A DNA stretch of 64,000 nt from Bryobacteraceae bacterium (GCA_026129905.1 JAHCHE010000007.1:186001-250000); one strand, 5' to 3'. Shown: positions 35,499 through 44,484, counted from the stretch's first letter. Program-made: numbers and translations. The notes: generated from the sequence alone by a model not told the origin.

Positions 35499-35690
35499 AC
35501 AGGCTCCGCATATTGTAACGCGAGGCCGGGCGGCCGCTGCTGACGGATGCTCGAAAAACGGGTTGCTCATCTACACACCACGGCGCCGTTCCGGCAAGGA
35601 CCAGCACAAATCTAGTATTTCCGTCTCAAACAGACCTGTCAGATTATCGCCGCAAAGGCGACAACGCAGCGACGCGCGCGCGATGGTACG

Positions 35691-35717
35691 TGGTAGAATA
35701 TTATCTACCATCTACCA
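35691..35717 (+). promoter_or_regulatory. Inverted-repeat operator over the vapBC promoter
   Basis: TGGTAGA (35691-35697) and TCTACCA (35704-35710) are exact inverted repeats around ATATTA, and a further direct copy of TCTACCA follows at 35711-35717. TAGAAT or TATTAT inside the repeat is a likely -10 element. The vapB ATG is only five bases past the last copy. Such sites are typical for autoregulation by VapBC complexes. Confidence 0.6.
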
Positions 35718-35721
35718 GGAG

Positions 35722-35973
35722 ATGAGCCTGAACATAAAGAATGAAGAAACTCACCGGAGGGCGAAGGAACTGGCCCGCCTGGCGAACGAGACGATGACAG
35801 AAGCGGTCGATCGGGCCATCACCGAACGTCTCGAGCGTCTCCGCAGGACGCGCAACGCCGGGGGGTTGGCTGAGACCCTTCTGGAAATCGGGCGAGAGTG
35901 CTCCCGGCTACCGCTCCTTGATCGACGACGTCCCGAGGAGATTTTGTACGACGAGAGCGGGTTGCCCAAATGA
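35722..35973 (+). CDS. vapB: VapB-type antitoxin
   Basis: Small DNA-binding antitoxin that neutralises the VapC toxin. From the ATG at 35722 the 83-residue protein reads MSLNIKNEETHRRAKELARLANETMTEAVDRAITERLERLRR, the typical transcription-factor-like VapB of the Rv0623/PSK group, and ends ILYDESGLPK, the usual VapC-binding tail. The ATG follows GGAG directly, without the normal spacing, and the putative -10 leaves only about ten leader bases, so initiation may be unusual. The stop overlaps vapC by four bases. An inverted repeat just upstream is the likely autoregulatory operator. Confidence 0.9.
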   Translation: MSLNIKNEETHRRAKELARLANETMTEAVDRAITERLERLRRTRNAGGLAETLLEIGRECSRLPLLDRRRPEEILYDESGLPK

Positions 35974-36362
35974 TGGTGGTGGATACGTCGGCGCTTATCG
36001 CGATTCTTGAGGCGGAGGAGGACGCGTCCTTGTACGCGAACGCAATCACGGAAGCGGATGCCGCGTTGGTCTCGACGGCCAATGTCGTGGAGGCAGCGCT
36101 GGTGATGATGCGCCGGCGCGGGCGGACGGCGGCGAGGAAAGTTCAGGAACTTCTCCGGGAAGCGGGGCTGCGCCTGGAGCCGGTGACGGGCCAACAGGCG
36201 GCCCTGGCGATCGAAGCGTACGCATCTTACGGCAAGGGGCAGAACCGCGCCGGGCTCAATTACGGGGACTGTTTTGCCTACGCGCTCGCGAAGGCGACCG
36301 GCCTGCCGCTGTTGTTCAAGGGCAGCGACTTCTCGCGGACCGACATTCAAGCCGCGCTCTGA
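35970..36362 (+). CDS. vapC: VapC-type PIN-domain ribonuclease toxin
   Basis: Toxin of the type II VapBC system, a PIN-domain Mg-dependent endoribonuclease that usually cuts tRNA or rRNA. The acidic active-site residues are visible: Asp5 in VVDTSALIAIL, Glu41 in ANVVEAALVM and Asp100 in LNYGDCFAYALA, with a further Asp near KGSDFSRTDI. The length of 130 residues is normal. Translation is coupled to vapB through an ATGA overlap, and a second ATG follows immediately. All key residues are intact, so the toxin is probably active. It ends 14 bases from the convergent DUF1501 gene. Confidence 0.93.
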   Translation: MMVVDTSALIAILEAEEDASLYANAITEADAALVSTANVVEAALVMMRRRGRTAARKVQELLREAGLRLEPVTGQQAALAIEAYASYGKGQNRAGLNYGDCFAYALAKATGLPLLFKGSDFSRTDIQAAL

Positions 36363-36376
36363 GCGGGCGGCCCGCG

Positions 36377-37780
36377 CTATGCCAGCACGTCGCGGACGAT
36401 TTTGCCGGCGACGTCGGTGAGGCGGAAGCCGCGGCCCTGGAAACGGTAGGTGAGTTTCGTGTGGTCGATCCCCAGCAGGTGGAGCATCGTGGCATGCAGG
36501 TCGTGCACGTGGACCGGGTTTTCGACGGCGTTGTAGCCGAGATCGTCGGTGGCGCCGTAGGTGATGCCCGGCTTGACGCCGGCGCCGGCCATCCACATGG
36601 AAAAGCCCTTGATGTGATGATCCCGGCCGGAACCTTGCGCCATCGGCGTGCGGCCGAATTCGCCGCACCAGACGACGAGCGTGTCTTCGAGCATCCCGCG
36701 CTGCTTCAGGTCCTGGACCAGCGCGGCGGATGCCTGGTCGGTGAGCTTGCTGCTGACGGCGATTCCCTTCTTGATGTCGCCGTGGTGGTCCCAGCCGCGG
36801 TGATAGAGGTGGATGAAGCGCACGCCGCGCTCGGCCAGGCGGCGCGCCAGCAGGCAGTTTGACGCGAACGTTCCGTCGCCGCCCTTCGCGCCGTACATGT
36901 CGAGCACGTGCTTGGGCTCGTCGCGGAAATCGACCAGTTCCGGCACGCTCATCTGCATCCGGAAGGCAAGCTCGTACTGGGCGGTGCGGGTGGCGATCTC
37001 GGGATCGGCAATGGCGTCGGCCTGGAGCCGGTTCAGTTTGCCGACCGCGTCGACCAGTTCCGACTGCATCTGGCGATCGACGCCCGGGGGATTGCGGACG
37101 TAGGAAACGGGATCGCCGCCGGAGTGGAATTTCACGCCCTGGTAGCGGCTGGGAAGGAAACCGCTGTGCCACTGCCGGGCGGCGATGGGTTGTGCCTGGC
37201 CGCCGCCTTCCGACGTCATGACGACGAAGCCGGGCAGGTCCCGCGACTCGCTGCCGAGGCCGTAGACCACCCAGGAGCCCATGCTGGGGCGGCCGGCGAT
37301 CGGCGTGCCGGTGTTCATCAGGGTGTGCGCGGTGTCGTGATTGATCTGCTCGGTCTGCATGGACCGCACAACGCAGATGTCGTCGGCGATGCGGCCGATG
37401 TGCGGGAGCAGCACCGACATTTCCTGGCCGGATTCGCCCCAGCGCTTGAACTCGTACTGCGGGCCGAGGATCTTCAGTTCCTTGCCCTGTAACTGCGCGA
37501 TCTGCTGTCCCTTGGTGAGGGATTCCGGCATGGGCTGACCGTTGTGTTTGGCCAGTTGCGGCTTGAAGTCGAGGAGTTCGATGTGCGAGGGCCCGCCGGC
37601 CATGCACAGCCAGATGACGCGCTTCGCCTTGGCGGCGTAGTTCGGGAAACCGGAGACGCCGGCCTCGGCGCCGAACAGCTTGGGATCGAGCAGCGACGCG
37701 AGCGCGAGGCCGCCCAGCCCCATCGATGCGCGCCCCAGAAAGGCGCGGCGGGTGTCGAGGATGTCGGGCGTGGACTTCAT
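36377..37780 (-). CDS. DUF1501 domain-containing protein
   Basis: Protein of the alkaline-phosphatase/sulfatase-like DUF1501 family that is abundant in planctomycetes and Solibacter. A Tat-type leader (DTRRAFLGRASMGLGGLALASLL, about residues 10-32) suggests export. Typical blocks are RVIWLCMAGGPSHIELLDFKP, VVRSMQTEQINHDTAHTLMNTG, GGDGTFASNCLLARRLAERGVRFIHLYHRGWDHHGDI and VWCGEFGRTPMAQGSGRDHH. The start is the ATG at 37780 behind GGAG. It lies 27 bases downstream of the PSD1 cytochrome gene. This pair nearly always occurs together and is thought, without biochemical proof that I know of, to take part in polysaccharide or sulfated-glycan breakdown. Confidence 0.9.
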   Translation of the reverse strand: MKSTPDILDTRRAFLGRASMGLGGLALASLLDPKLFGAEAGVSGFPNYAAKAKRVIWLCMAGGPSHIELLDFKPQLAKHNGQPMPESLTKGQQIAQLQGKELKILGPQYEFKRWGESGQEMSVLLPHIGRIADDICVVRSMQTEQINHDTAHTLMNTGTPIAGRPSMGSWVVYGLGSESRDLPGFVVMTSEGGGQAQPIAARQWHSGFLPSRYQGVKFHSGGDPVSYVRNPPGVDRQMQSELVDAVGKLNRLQADAIADPEIATRTAQYELAFRMQMSVPELVDFRDEPKHVLDMYGAKGGDGTFASNCLLARRLAERGVRFIHLYHRGWDHHGDIKKGIAVSSKLTDQASAALVQDLKQRGMLEDTLVVWCGEFGRTPMAQGSGRDHHIKGFSMWMAGAGVKPGITYGATDDLGYNAVENPVHVHDLHATMLHLLGIDHTKLTYRFQGRGFRLTDVAGKIVRDVLA

Positions 37781-37807
37781 GGTCTTCTCCTGCCGCACAG
37801 TTAGCGC

Positions 37808-40741
37808 TTAGTAGCGCATGATGAATTCGTGCTTGTTGATAATGGCCCGGGCGACGCCGGTCCAGGCGGCGAGCTCCGCCGCGTCCATTCCGCGCGGGTA
37901 GGGCGAAATGCCGACCGCCAGCAGCTTTTTCGCGTCGTTCCGGTTTTTCCGGAACGCAGCCAATTGATTTTCCAGGAAATTCGTGAGAATTTCTCGCTCA
38001 GATGGCGAGGCGTCGCGGGAAAAGGCCTCGCGGAAGGCGAAATCGATGCGCGCCGCGGCGCCGGCGGCGTCCGATTCCAGGATGCGGACGGCGAGGGCGC
38101 GGGCCGCCTCGACGTAGGACGGGTCGTTCAGCAGCGTCAGCGATTGCAGCGGGGTGTTGGAGACCGGCCGCTCGGCCGCGCATTCCTCGCGCGCCGGCGC
38201 GTCAAAGGCCACCAGCCACGGATGCACGAACGTCCGCTGCCAGTGCGTATAGACGCCGCGGCGAAACTGGTTGGCGTCGTAGTCGGGCGCGTACTCGCGC
38301 TTGGGGAAGTTGAGTTCCCGGTAGTACAGCGCCGGCTGATACGGCTTGGCGCTGCGGCCGCCGATCGCGGGATTCAGCAAGCCGCCGACCGCGAGCGCGG
38401 CGTCCCGCACGAATTCGGCGTCCAGCCGCATCATCGCCTGCCGCGCGTAGTAGCGGTTGTAGGGGTCGGCTTCCTTCAACTCCGGCGTCGGGACGCTGGA
38501 GCGGCGGTAGGCGTTGGTGAGCAGCATGGTCCGGACCAGGCGCTTGACGTCCCAGCCGCTGTCCATGAACTCGACCGCCAGCCAGTCGAGCAGTTCGGGA
38601 TTGGTGGGCCACTCGCCCTGGGAGCCGAGGTCGTCCAACACCTTCGAGATGCCGGTCCCGAAATACATCTTCCAAAGGCGGTTGACGAAGACGCGCGCGG
38701 TGAGAGGATTGTCGCGGTCCACGAGCCAGTCGGCAAGATCGAGGCGCGTGGCGCGGCCCGCGGTCGGAAGCTGCTTCAGAAACGAAGGCGCGCCGGGTTC
38801 GACAATCTCGCCCGACTCGTTCATCCAGTCTCCGCGCGGCAGCACGCGGACGGTGCGCGGCTCGACCGCTCCGGTCGTAACGCACTCGTCGCCCGAATCG
38901 ACCAGCGCTTTGCGGCGGCGCTCCAGACGCCGGATCTCCTGCCAGCGCGGATTCGAGCGGGTGAAGGCGCGGAAGTTCGACTCCGGCTCGCCTTCGGGAA
39001 CAAGGTCCGGGAAGGCCGACCCGCTTACGGTGAGACGGAACTTCCCGAGCGCCTCCCGCGTACGATGGCCTTCGTAGCGCAGCTTCACGATGAGCCTGTC
39101 GCCGGATTTCGCTTCCAGCGGCTCGGCCAGCGCGAACAGCGCCTGCATGTCCTCGCGGTCGTCGTCGGCAGCAACGCCCCAGCCGGTGTGGTTGTTGTCG
39201 TCGAGCGCGTCCCGGACGGGGAACTCTGGCGGCTCGTAGGAGGCCACGGCCACTTCTACAGGAAGCGGTTGCCGGCGGCCGCCGCGGAGCAGGTCGATTT
39301 CCAAGCCCGTGAGAAGGAAGCCCGCGCAATCGCGGTCGTCGCCGGTGAAGCGATGATCGCGAAACGCCTCGAGGCGCAACGCGGCGACGCGGCCGCGTTT
39401 CAGCTTAAGTTCCACCTGCTGCAGGTCGTCGCGCGGCACGGGGCCGTTGGCGATCAGGACGCCGTCTTTCATCTGGCGGAAGCGGAGCCTGGCGCGAGAC
39501 GAGACGTTCGCCCGGGGAGCGTACCAGGCCGACGCCTGCTCGTGGATATAGGCGGCGAATTCGGAAACCGCGTCCGCGCCGTCGAGCTTTCCGTCGCCTT
39601 CGCGGCGAAGCTGCTCCAGTTGCCTGCCAATGGCCTCAATTTCCTTCGCCTGCGCGTCGCCGGGCACGCGCACACGGGGGCCGAAATCGCCATGTCCCAG
39701 GTAGACGCCTTCCTCTTTGATGTCGGCGAAGAAAGCGGAGAAGCGGTAAAAGTCCTTGGTGAGGAACGGATCGAACTTGTGGTCGTGGCACTCGGCGCAG
39801 CCGAGGGTCGAGCCGAGCCAGGCGGACGAAGTGGTGCGCACGCGGTCGGCGGCGTATTTCAGCAGGTATTCCTTGGGCTGCGCGCCGCCCTCGTTGGTCA
39901 TGCGGGCCAGGCGGTTGTAGGCCGCCGCGGCCTTCTGGCGCGGGGTGGAATCGGGCAGCAGGTCGCCGCCAAGCTGCTCGCGGGTGAATTCGTCGAACGG
40001 TTTGTTCTCGTTGAACGAGCGGATCACGTAGTCGCGATAGGGATAGACGCTGAAAGGCACGTCGCTGTGATAGCCGACCGTGTCGGCGTAGCGAACCAGG
40101 TCCAGCCAGTAAACGGCCATGCGCTCGCCGTAGTGCGGGGAAGCGAGCAGGCGGTCGAGCAGCTTCTCGTAGGCCTGAGGATCCGGGTCGTTGACGAAGG
40201 CGGCGACTTCCGCCGGCGCGGGCGGCAGGCCGGTAAGGTCGAGGCTCAGCCGGCGAATGAGAGTGCGGCGGTCCGCTTCTCCAACCGGGCGGAGTCCCCT
40301 CTCTTTGAGCCTGGCATCCACCAGGTGATCGATTCCCTCGGCGCCGGCAGGCGCGGGAGGGCGGACGGGCTTGATGTAAGCCCAGTGGGGCTCGTATTCG
40401 GCCCCCTCGGCGATCCACCGTTCGAGCGTCGCTTTCTCATTCTCGGAGAGCGTCTTGTTGGACGCTCTCGGCGGCATCTGAAGGGCAACCTTGTCATGGC
40501 GGATGCGCTGCGCCAGTTTGCTGGCGTTGACGTCGCCGGGCTTGATCGCCCCGCGTTCCAGCGCGGCTTCCCGCACGTCGAGCCGCAGGTTGGCCTGGCG
40601 CGAATTGCGGTCCGGGCCGTGGCAGGCGAGACACTTCTCCGAAAGGATCGGCCGGACGTCGCGGTTGAAGCGAAGCTTTTCGGCTGCGTAGGTCTCCGCC
40701 ACGAGAAGGACCGGGATGATAACAAGCAAACGGATGCGCAT
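37808..40741 (-). CDS. PSD1 and cytochrome-c domain protein (PSCyt1-DUF1549-DUF1553)
   Basis: Large exported protein of 977 residues. It has a signal peptide (MRIRLLVIIPVLLVAETYA), a planctomycete-type cytochrome c domain with the haem motif CLACH (DVRPILSEKCLACHGPD), a DUF1549 region with a second CAECH motif in LGCAECHDHKFDPF, and a C-terminal DUF1553 region (NPLTARVFVNRLWKMYFGTGISKVLDDLGSQGEWPTNPELLDWLAVEF). Both haem motifs are complete, so it is probably a periplasmic electron-transfer protein. The carbohydrate-binding-like middle section may contact a glycan. The DUF1501 gene follows directly downstream in the same transcription unit. The substrate or electron partner is unknown. Confidence 0.92.
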   Translation of the reverse strand: MRIRLLVIIPVLLVAETYAAEKLRFNRDVRPILSEKCLACHGPDRNSRQANLRLDVREAALERGAIKPGDVNASKLAQRIRHDKVALQMPPRASNKTLSENEKATLERWIAEGAEYEPHWAYIKPVRPPAPAGAEGIDHLVDARLKERGLRPVGEADRRTLIRRLSLDLTGLPPAPAEVAAFVNDPDPQAYEKLLDRLLASPHYGERMAVYWLDLVRYADTVGYHSDVPFSVYPYRDYVIRSFNENKPFDEFTREQLGGDLLPDSTPRQKAAAAYNRLARMTNEGGAQPKEYLLKYAADRVRTTSSAWLGSTLGCAECHDHKFDPFLTKDFYRFSAFFADIKEEGVYLGHGDFGPRVRVPGDAQAKEIEAIGRQLEQLRREGDGKLDGADAVSEFAAYIHEQASAWYAPRANVSSRARLRFRQMKDGVLIANGPVPRDDLQQVELKLKRGRVAALRLEAFRDHRFTGDDRDCAGFLLTGLEIDLLRGGRRQPLPVEVAVASYEPPEFPVRDALDDNNHTGWGVAADDDREDMQALFALAEPLEAKSGDRLIVKLRYEGHRTREALGKFRLTVSGSAFPDLVPEGEPESNFRAFTRSNPRWQEIRRLERRRKALVDSGDECVTTGAVEPRTVRVLPRGDWMNESGEIVEPGAPSFLKQLPTAGRATRLDLADWLVDRDNPLTARVFVNRLWKMYFGTGISKVLDDLGSQGEWPTNPELLDWLAVEFMDSGWDVKRLVRTMLLTNAYRRSSVPTPELKEADPYNRYYARQAMMRLDAEFVRDAALAVGGLLNPAIGGRSAKPYQPALYYRELNFPKREYAPDYDANQFRRGVYTHWQRTFVHPWLVAFDAPAREECAAERPVSNTPLQSLTLLNDPSYVEAARALAVRILESDAAGAAARIDFAFREAFSRDASPSEREILTNFLENQLAAFRKNRNDAKKLLAVGISPYPRGMDAAELAAWTGVARAIINKHEFIMRY

Positions 40742-40805
40742 GACCGCCCAGGGCTTTTAGTACATTGTGGCAGAACCCGGGCGGCGCGTGCGCGGCGGCG
40801 GAAGC

Positions 40806-42104
40806 TCAGACCTTATCGGGAACGACGTACGGCGCCCGGTAATCGCGGGTGAGTAGACGGCGCGCTTCGGAATCGCCGGCGATGTCCCAGTTGTCCTGGT
40901 CGATGACGAGGCTGCGGCCCACGCGATAGCTGATGTTGGCGAAGTGGACCAGGGCCACCGAGGTTACGCCGATCTCGATGTCCGCGGTGAGTTCGCGGTA
41001 ATTGCGGCTGCGGCAAGCCGACAGGAAGTTCGCGATGTGGGGGTTGTCCTCGCCGCCGCGGTCCGGTTTCTCACTCATCGTCAACTGGCGCTCATAGCCT
41101 TTGTAGACGCGGAAGCCCGCCGAGTCGAGCGTCATGAAGCCTTCGCTGCCAAAGAAGATGTTGCCCACGAAGTGGTCGCCGCGGCGAACGTCGCCTTCGC
41201 CCGGGGTCATCAGGCCGCGCACATCGCAGGTGATCTGGCAGTCGCCGTAATCGAACGAGGCGAACTGCGTGTTGGGCGTCTCCTGGTCGTCCTTGTGGAC
41301 GAATTTGCCGCCGGTTGAGCTGACGCGTTTCGGGAGCCCGCGGTTGAGTCCCCAGCGCGCCTTGTCGGTCTCGTGAATGCCCTGGTTGCCGATGTCGCCG
41401 TTGCCGGTGTCCCAGAACCAATGCCAGTTGTAGGCGAATTTGTTCTTGCTGTACGGCTTCATCTGGGCCGGACCGAGGAACTTGTCCCAGTCGATGCCGG
41501 GCGGCACGGGCTCGTCCGGAGTGTGGCCGATGGACTTGCGGGGATTGAAGCACAGCACCTTGGCTTCGTAGAGCTTGCCGATGACGCCCTGGCCGAGCAG
41601 TTCCATGGCGCGGCGGACGTAGCCGATGCTGCGATTTTGCGAGCCGACCTGGACCATGCGGTTGTACTTGCGCGCCGCTTCGACCATCTTGCGGCCCTCG
41701 AAGATGTTGTGGCAGGGAGGCTTCTCCACGAAGACGTCCTTGCCGGCCTGGCAAGCCCAGATCGAGCCGAGTGCGTGCCAGTGGTTCGGCGTGGCGAACG
41801 TGACGGCGTCGATTTCCTTGTTGTCGAAGGCCTCGCGCATATCGAGGTACTGCGCCGGCTGATAGCCGAGGAGTTTCTCCACTTGCGCGGCGCCCCGCTC
41901 GCGGCCGGCCTGGTTGACGTCGCAGACGGCGGCGATGCGGCACTGCGGCTGTTTCGCGAAGCCGTTGATGTGGTCGCGGCCGCGGCCGCCGATGCCGACG
42001 ATGGCGACGTTGATGCGGTCGTTCGCCCCGAGGACAGGAAAAGCCGGGCTCGCCAGCGCGGCCGCGGCGGTCTGTAGAAAGGTTCGGCGGTTATCAAGCT
42101 TCAT
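40806..42104 (-). CDS. Gfo/Idh/MocA family oxidoreductase with Tat signal
   Basis: Second sugar-type oxidoreductase of this window. The leader MKLDNRRTFLQTAAAALASPAFPVLGA has a twin-arginine core. The Rossmann motif is VAIVGIGGRGRDHINGF, followed by IDAVTFATPNHWHALGSIWACQAGKDVFVEKPPCHNIFEGRKMV with the catalytic-lysine EKP block, MVQVGSQNRSIGYVRRAMELL, and NWHWFWDTGNGDIGNQGIHETDKARWGL. The start is the ATG at 42104, since the extension to 42152 has no matching leader. It lies 64 bases upstream of the PSD1 gene on the same strand, so it may belong to that glycan-related operon. It differs clearly from the genes at 25497 and 58310. The substrate is unknown. Confidence 0.9.
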   Translation of the reverse strand: MKLDNRRTFLQTAAAALASPAFPVLGANDRINVAIVGIGGRGRDHINGFAKQPQCRIAAVCDVNQAGRERGAAQVEKLLGYQPAQYLDMREAFDNKEIDAVTFATPNHWHALGSIWACQAGKDVFVEKPPCHNIFEGRKMVEAARKYNRMVQVGSQNRSIGYVRRAMELLGQGVIGKLYEAKVLCFNPRKSIGHTPDEPVPPGIDWDKFLGPAQMKPYSKNKFAYNWHWFWDTGNGDIGNQGIHETDKARWGLNRGLPKRVSSTGGKFVHKDDQETPNTQFASFDYGDCQITCDVRGLMTPGEGDVRRGDHFVGNIFFGSEGFMTLDSAGFRVYKGYERQLTMSEKPDRGGEDNPHIANFLSACRSRNYRELTADIEIGVTSVALVHFANISYRVGRSLVIDQDNWDIAGDSEARRLLTRDYRAPYVVPDKV

Positions 42105-42256
42105 GGTCACGGCGCCCCTCGAAGTCGGGATGCGAAGCAGCAATTCTACCACTGGCGCGGCGCCGGAAAGGCAGATTCGCCAGCTACGGCGTTCGGACGC
42201 TTAGTACAGGGCTTCACAAATATGGTTACGTATCCGATTCGCATGTCATATGGGGG

Positions 42257-42336
42257 GCAGGCCCGCGGCCTGCGGCGGCCTCTCAGGCCGCCCACACGGC
42301 GGCGGGCCGAGGGCCCGCCGCAGCTCAAGGAGCTGC
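42257..42336. repeat. Array of four perfect GC-rich hairpins with three-base loops
   Basis: Four inverted repeats follow each other almost without gaps: GCAGGCC-CGC-GGCCTGC (42257-42273), GGCGGCCT-CTC-AGGCCGCC (42274-42292), GCGGCGGGCC-GAG-GGCCCGCCGC (42299-42321) and GCAGCTC-AAG-GAGCTGC (42320-42336). All stems are perfect and every loop is three bases. The array sits in the spacer between the Gfo/Idh/MocA gene and an unknown gene, flanked by AT-richer DNA and followed by CCCACG. A similar, shorter array is at 2999-3040. No T-tract follows, so a simple terminator does not explain it. Confidence 0.7.
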
Positions 42337-42390
42337 CCCACGGTGCTGGATACGTCAGCGTAATTCCGAACAAGAGTACTTAGGCCACGC

Positions 42391-42948
42391 TTAAGGCCAG
42401 ACGGGATCGTGTCCGACGGCAACGCCTGTCGGGCCACCCGGCCATTCGACGGGCGCCTCGCTCAAGAGGCAGAATTCCGGCGTGGGGCCAAGAATCATCT
42501 GCCGTCCCCACAGGCCGCCGCCACACGCGGCGACGATGGGGTCAATCCGCCGGAACAGGTCGTCGTACGTTTCGCGGGGAGGCTTGGAGAACCAAAGGGC
42601 CTGGCGGACCCGGTCCACATCGCGGCTTCCGCGGCGAAGGCTGTACAGGCCGGCGGTTCCGCCGGCGGCGGCGCGGGCCGCGAGGTCGTGCGGCTCCCTC
42701 AACGGCGGAGCGACCGCGGCGACGTTGAGGGGATCGAGGGCGGCCGACCCGTCCAGCAAATACCAGTCCTCGAAGACCGGGATGTTCGAGGGCGCCCAGG
42801 CCACGCCCTCGATGCGGAACACCGCCGAGGAGAGGAATCCGGGAGGACGGTTCACCGAAAGCAGGGCGTGGAAGTCGCTAAACCGGCGGACGTACGAGTT
42901 CACGTCGCCGCCGGGGTGCGGCCAGTGCCAGAAAACGTAGGCCAGCAT
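42391..42948 (-). CDS. Conserved hypothetical protein
   Basis: A 185-residue cytoplasmic protein with no signal peptide or membrane segment. Recognisable phrases are MLAYVFWHWPHPGGDVNSYVRRFSDFHALL, APSNIPVFEDWYLLDGSAALDPLNVAAV, PHDLAARAAAGGTAGLYSLRRG and a Pro/Gly-rich tail ending with GVAVGHDPVWP. Similar small proteins occur in many soil bacteria without known function. The alternating pattern suggests a ferredoxin-like (Dabb-type) fold repeated twice, which is only an impression. Its ATG starts one base after the TGA of the DinB gene, so the two are one operon. Confidence 0.75.
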   Translation of the reverse strand: MLAYVFWHWPHPGGDVNSYVRRFSDFHALLSVNRPPGFLSSAVFRIEGVAWAPSNIPVFEDWYLLDGSAALDPLNVAAVAPPLREPHDLAARAAAGGTAGLYSLRRGSRDVDRVRQALWFSKPPRETYDDLFRRIDPIVAACGGGLWGRQMILGPTPEFCLLSEAPVEWPGGPTGVAVGHDPVWP

Positions 42949-42949
42949 C

Positions 42950-43471
42950 TCAGGGATTCAGCGTATAGAATTTCTGCCAGGCGCCGATGTGGGGATAGTA
43001 CTTCACGGCGCGCACCAGTTCCGCGACCTGCCGGACGTGTCCGAGGTCGTGCAGCGGCCACTCGTGCAGCAGGTTGGACGCGGTGATGGGTCCGAGTTCG
43101 CCGTGCGCGGCGGAACGGTTGATGCGTTCGGCGGGCACGGTCTCGAGAAAAGCCAGGCTGCGGGCGCGCTCAGCCTCGAATTCGTCGAGAGCGGAGGCGA
43201 GGGTCCGGCCGCCGTAGAGGCCTGCCGCCGCGAACTCGTCCGGGTCGTACGGCGGAAGCGTGGGGTTGTCCTCGGCGAAAATGCGTTCGAGGCGTCCCCG
43301 AAAGCCGCCTAATTCCACGTGGCGCAGATGGCCGAGCGCCTCCAGGACCGACCAGCGCCCGGACGCCGGCTTCCAAGCCGCCTCATCGCCCGTGAGCGCA
43401 GCGGTGAGGCTGCGCAGAATGCCAGGCGTGGCGCGAAGTTGGAGGATGCCGGGAAATTCCGATTCGGTCAT
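42950..43471 (-). CDS. DinB family protein
   Basis: Four-helix-bundle protein of the DinB/YfiT superfamily, whose members are often metal-binding and act as thiol-dependent transferases. The expected three His positions are visible: RWSVLEALGHLRHVELGGF in the first half, and LLHEWPLHDLGHVRQVAELVRA near the end. At 173 residues the size is normal. I start it at the ATG at 43471 (MTESEFPGILQLRATPGIL). The frame is open to 43567, but that part shows no family similarity. It is translationally adjacent to the small unknown gene downstream and divergent from the EF-hand gene 149 bases away. Its substrate is unknown. Confidence 0.85.
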   Translation of the reverse strand: MTESEFPGILQLRATPGILRSLTAALTGDEAAWKPASGRWSVLEALGHLRHVELGGFRGRLERIFAEDNPTLPPYDPDEFAAAGLYGGRTLASALDEFEAERARSLAFLETVPAERINRSAAHGELGPITASNLLHEWPLHDLGHVRQVAELVRAVKYYPHIGAWQKFYTLNP

Positions 43472-43620
43472 GAACGAGCAGCTCCCTCTGCGGAATTGTA
43501 ACGCTTCGGGAAGGCGGGGCGCCTCGGGACAGCCCACGGGCCAAGTGCGCCAGAACTTTTCGGCCATCTACGGCGAATTCTCTACGAAATCTCCGCCGTC
43601 CGGCCCGATAAGGGAGGTAT

Positions 43621-44484
43621 ATGCGGATCGAATCGGGGCCGGTGGATTACAGCGTGCTCCAGAACTACTCGGAGCGCCGCGAACGGATCGAGCAGTTGCG
43701 CGCGGAGCTGCGGGAAGCTCCGCCGCGGGTCAGCGCCGCGTCCCGCGGCGCGCCGGAGGCGCTGCCGCAGGATGGCAGCATCGACGATCCGCGCCTGCTG
43801 CTGGCGAAACTGGTGGTGGAGACGCTACTCGGAGGACGCTCGGCGGGGTTCAAGCCGGGGGGGGGCGTGGACGGGATTTCGGCGCACGTGAGCGCCGGGC
43901 GGGGCGGACCGCAATGGCGGGTGGTCGTCAGCCACCGCGAGGTCTACGAAGAGACGGAGAACCTGGTGGTGAGGGCGCGCGGCGTGGTTCGCACGGCGGA
44001 TGGCGTCGAGATCGAGTTCAACGCGGAGTTCCGGCTGGCGCGAAGTTTCCGCGCGGAGACGGGATGGATTGTCGGAGCCGGCAACCCCGCGCTGACCGAT
44101 CCGCTGTTCCTGGAAGTGGCGGGCCGGCAGGCGCTGCTGGTGCGGGACGCAGACGCCAACGGCACGGTCAGCGGCGACGACGAGTTGTTCGGGGCGCGGA
44201 CGGGAGACGGCTTCAACGAACTCGGGCTGCTGGACGACGACGGCAATGGCTGGATCGATTCCGGCGATGCCGCGTTCGGGCAACTGAGACTCCGGCTGGG
44301 CGACGGCTCGCTGCAGTCGCTGGAGGCGCTGGGAATCGGGGCGCTGTCCACCTCGGGCGCCGCCGGCGAGTTCCACTACAAGAACGAAAGCAATGAACTG
44401 GTCGCCGTGGTGCGGCGCACCGGCGTCTACCTGACGGAAGACGGCCGCGCAGGCGCTCTGCGCCAGATCGACCTGGCAACCTGA
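43621..44484 (+). CDS. Protein with two EF-hand-like calcium-binding loops
   Basis: A 287-residue protein without a signal peptide. The N-terminal 60 residues are coiled-coil-like (NYSERRERIEQLRAELREA). Near residues 176-188 the sequence DADANGTVSGDDELFG, and near 205-216 DDDGNGWIDSGDAAFGQL, fit the D-x-D-x-N-G calcium-loop pattern. They are separated by TGDGFNELGLL. This layout is common in proteins of unknown role that carry a short pair of calcium loops in a beta-rich body. The ATG at 43621 has GGGAGG five to ten bases upstream. It precedes the microcompartment shell gene by 210 bases on the same strand, but no link between them is evident. Confidence 0.8.
   Translation: MRIESGPVDYSVLQNYSERRERIEQLRAELREAPPRVSAASRGAPEALPQDGSIDDPRLLLAKLVVETLLGGRSAGFKPGGGVDGISAHVSAGRGGPQWRVVVSHREVYEETENLVVRARGVVRTADGVEIEFNAEFRLARSFRAETGWIVGAGNPALTDPLFLEVAGRQALLVRDADANGTVSGDDELFGARTGDGFNELGLLDDDGNGWIDSGDAAFGQLRLRLGDGSLQSLEALGIGALSTSGAAGEFHYKNESNELVAVVRRTGVYLTEDGRAGALRQIDLAT

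Noticed and set aside
37829-40852. 1007-codon open frame antisense to the PSD1 cytochrome gene
   Set aside because: The opposite strand encodes a full PSD1 protein with two haem motifs. The antisense product has no signal, motif or family look.
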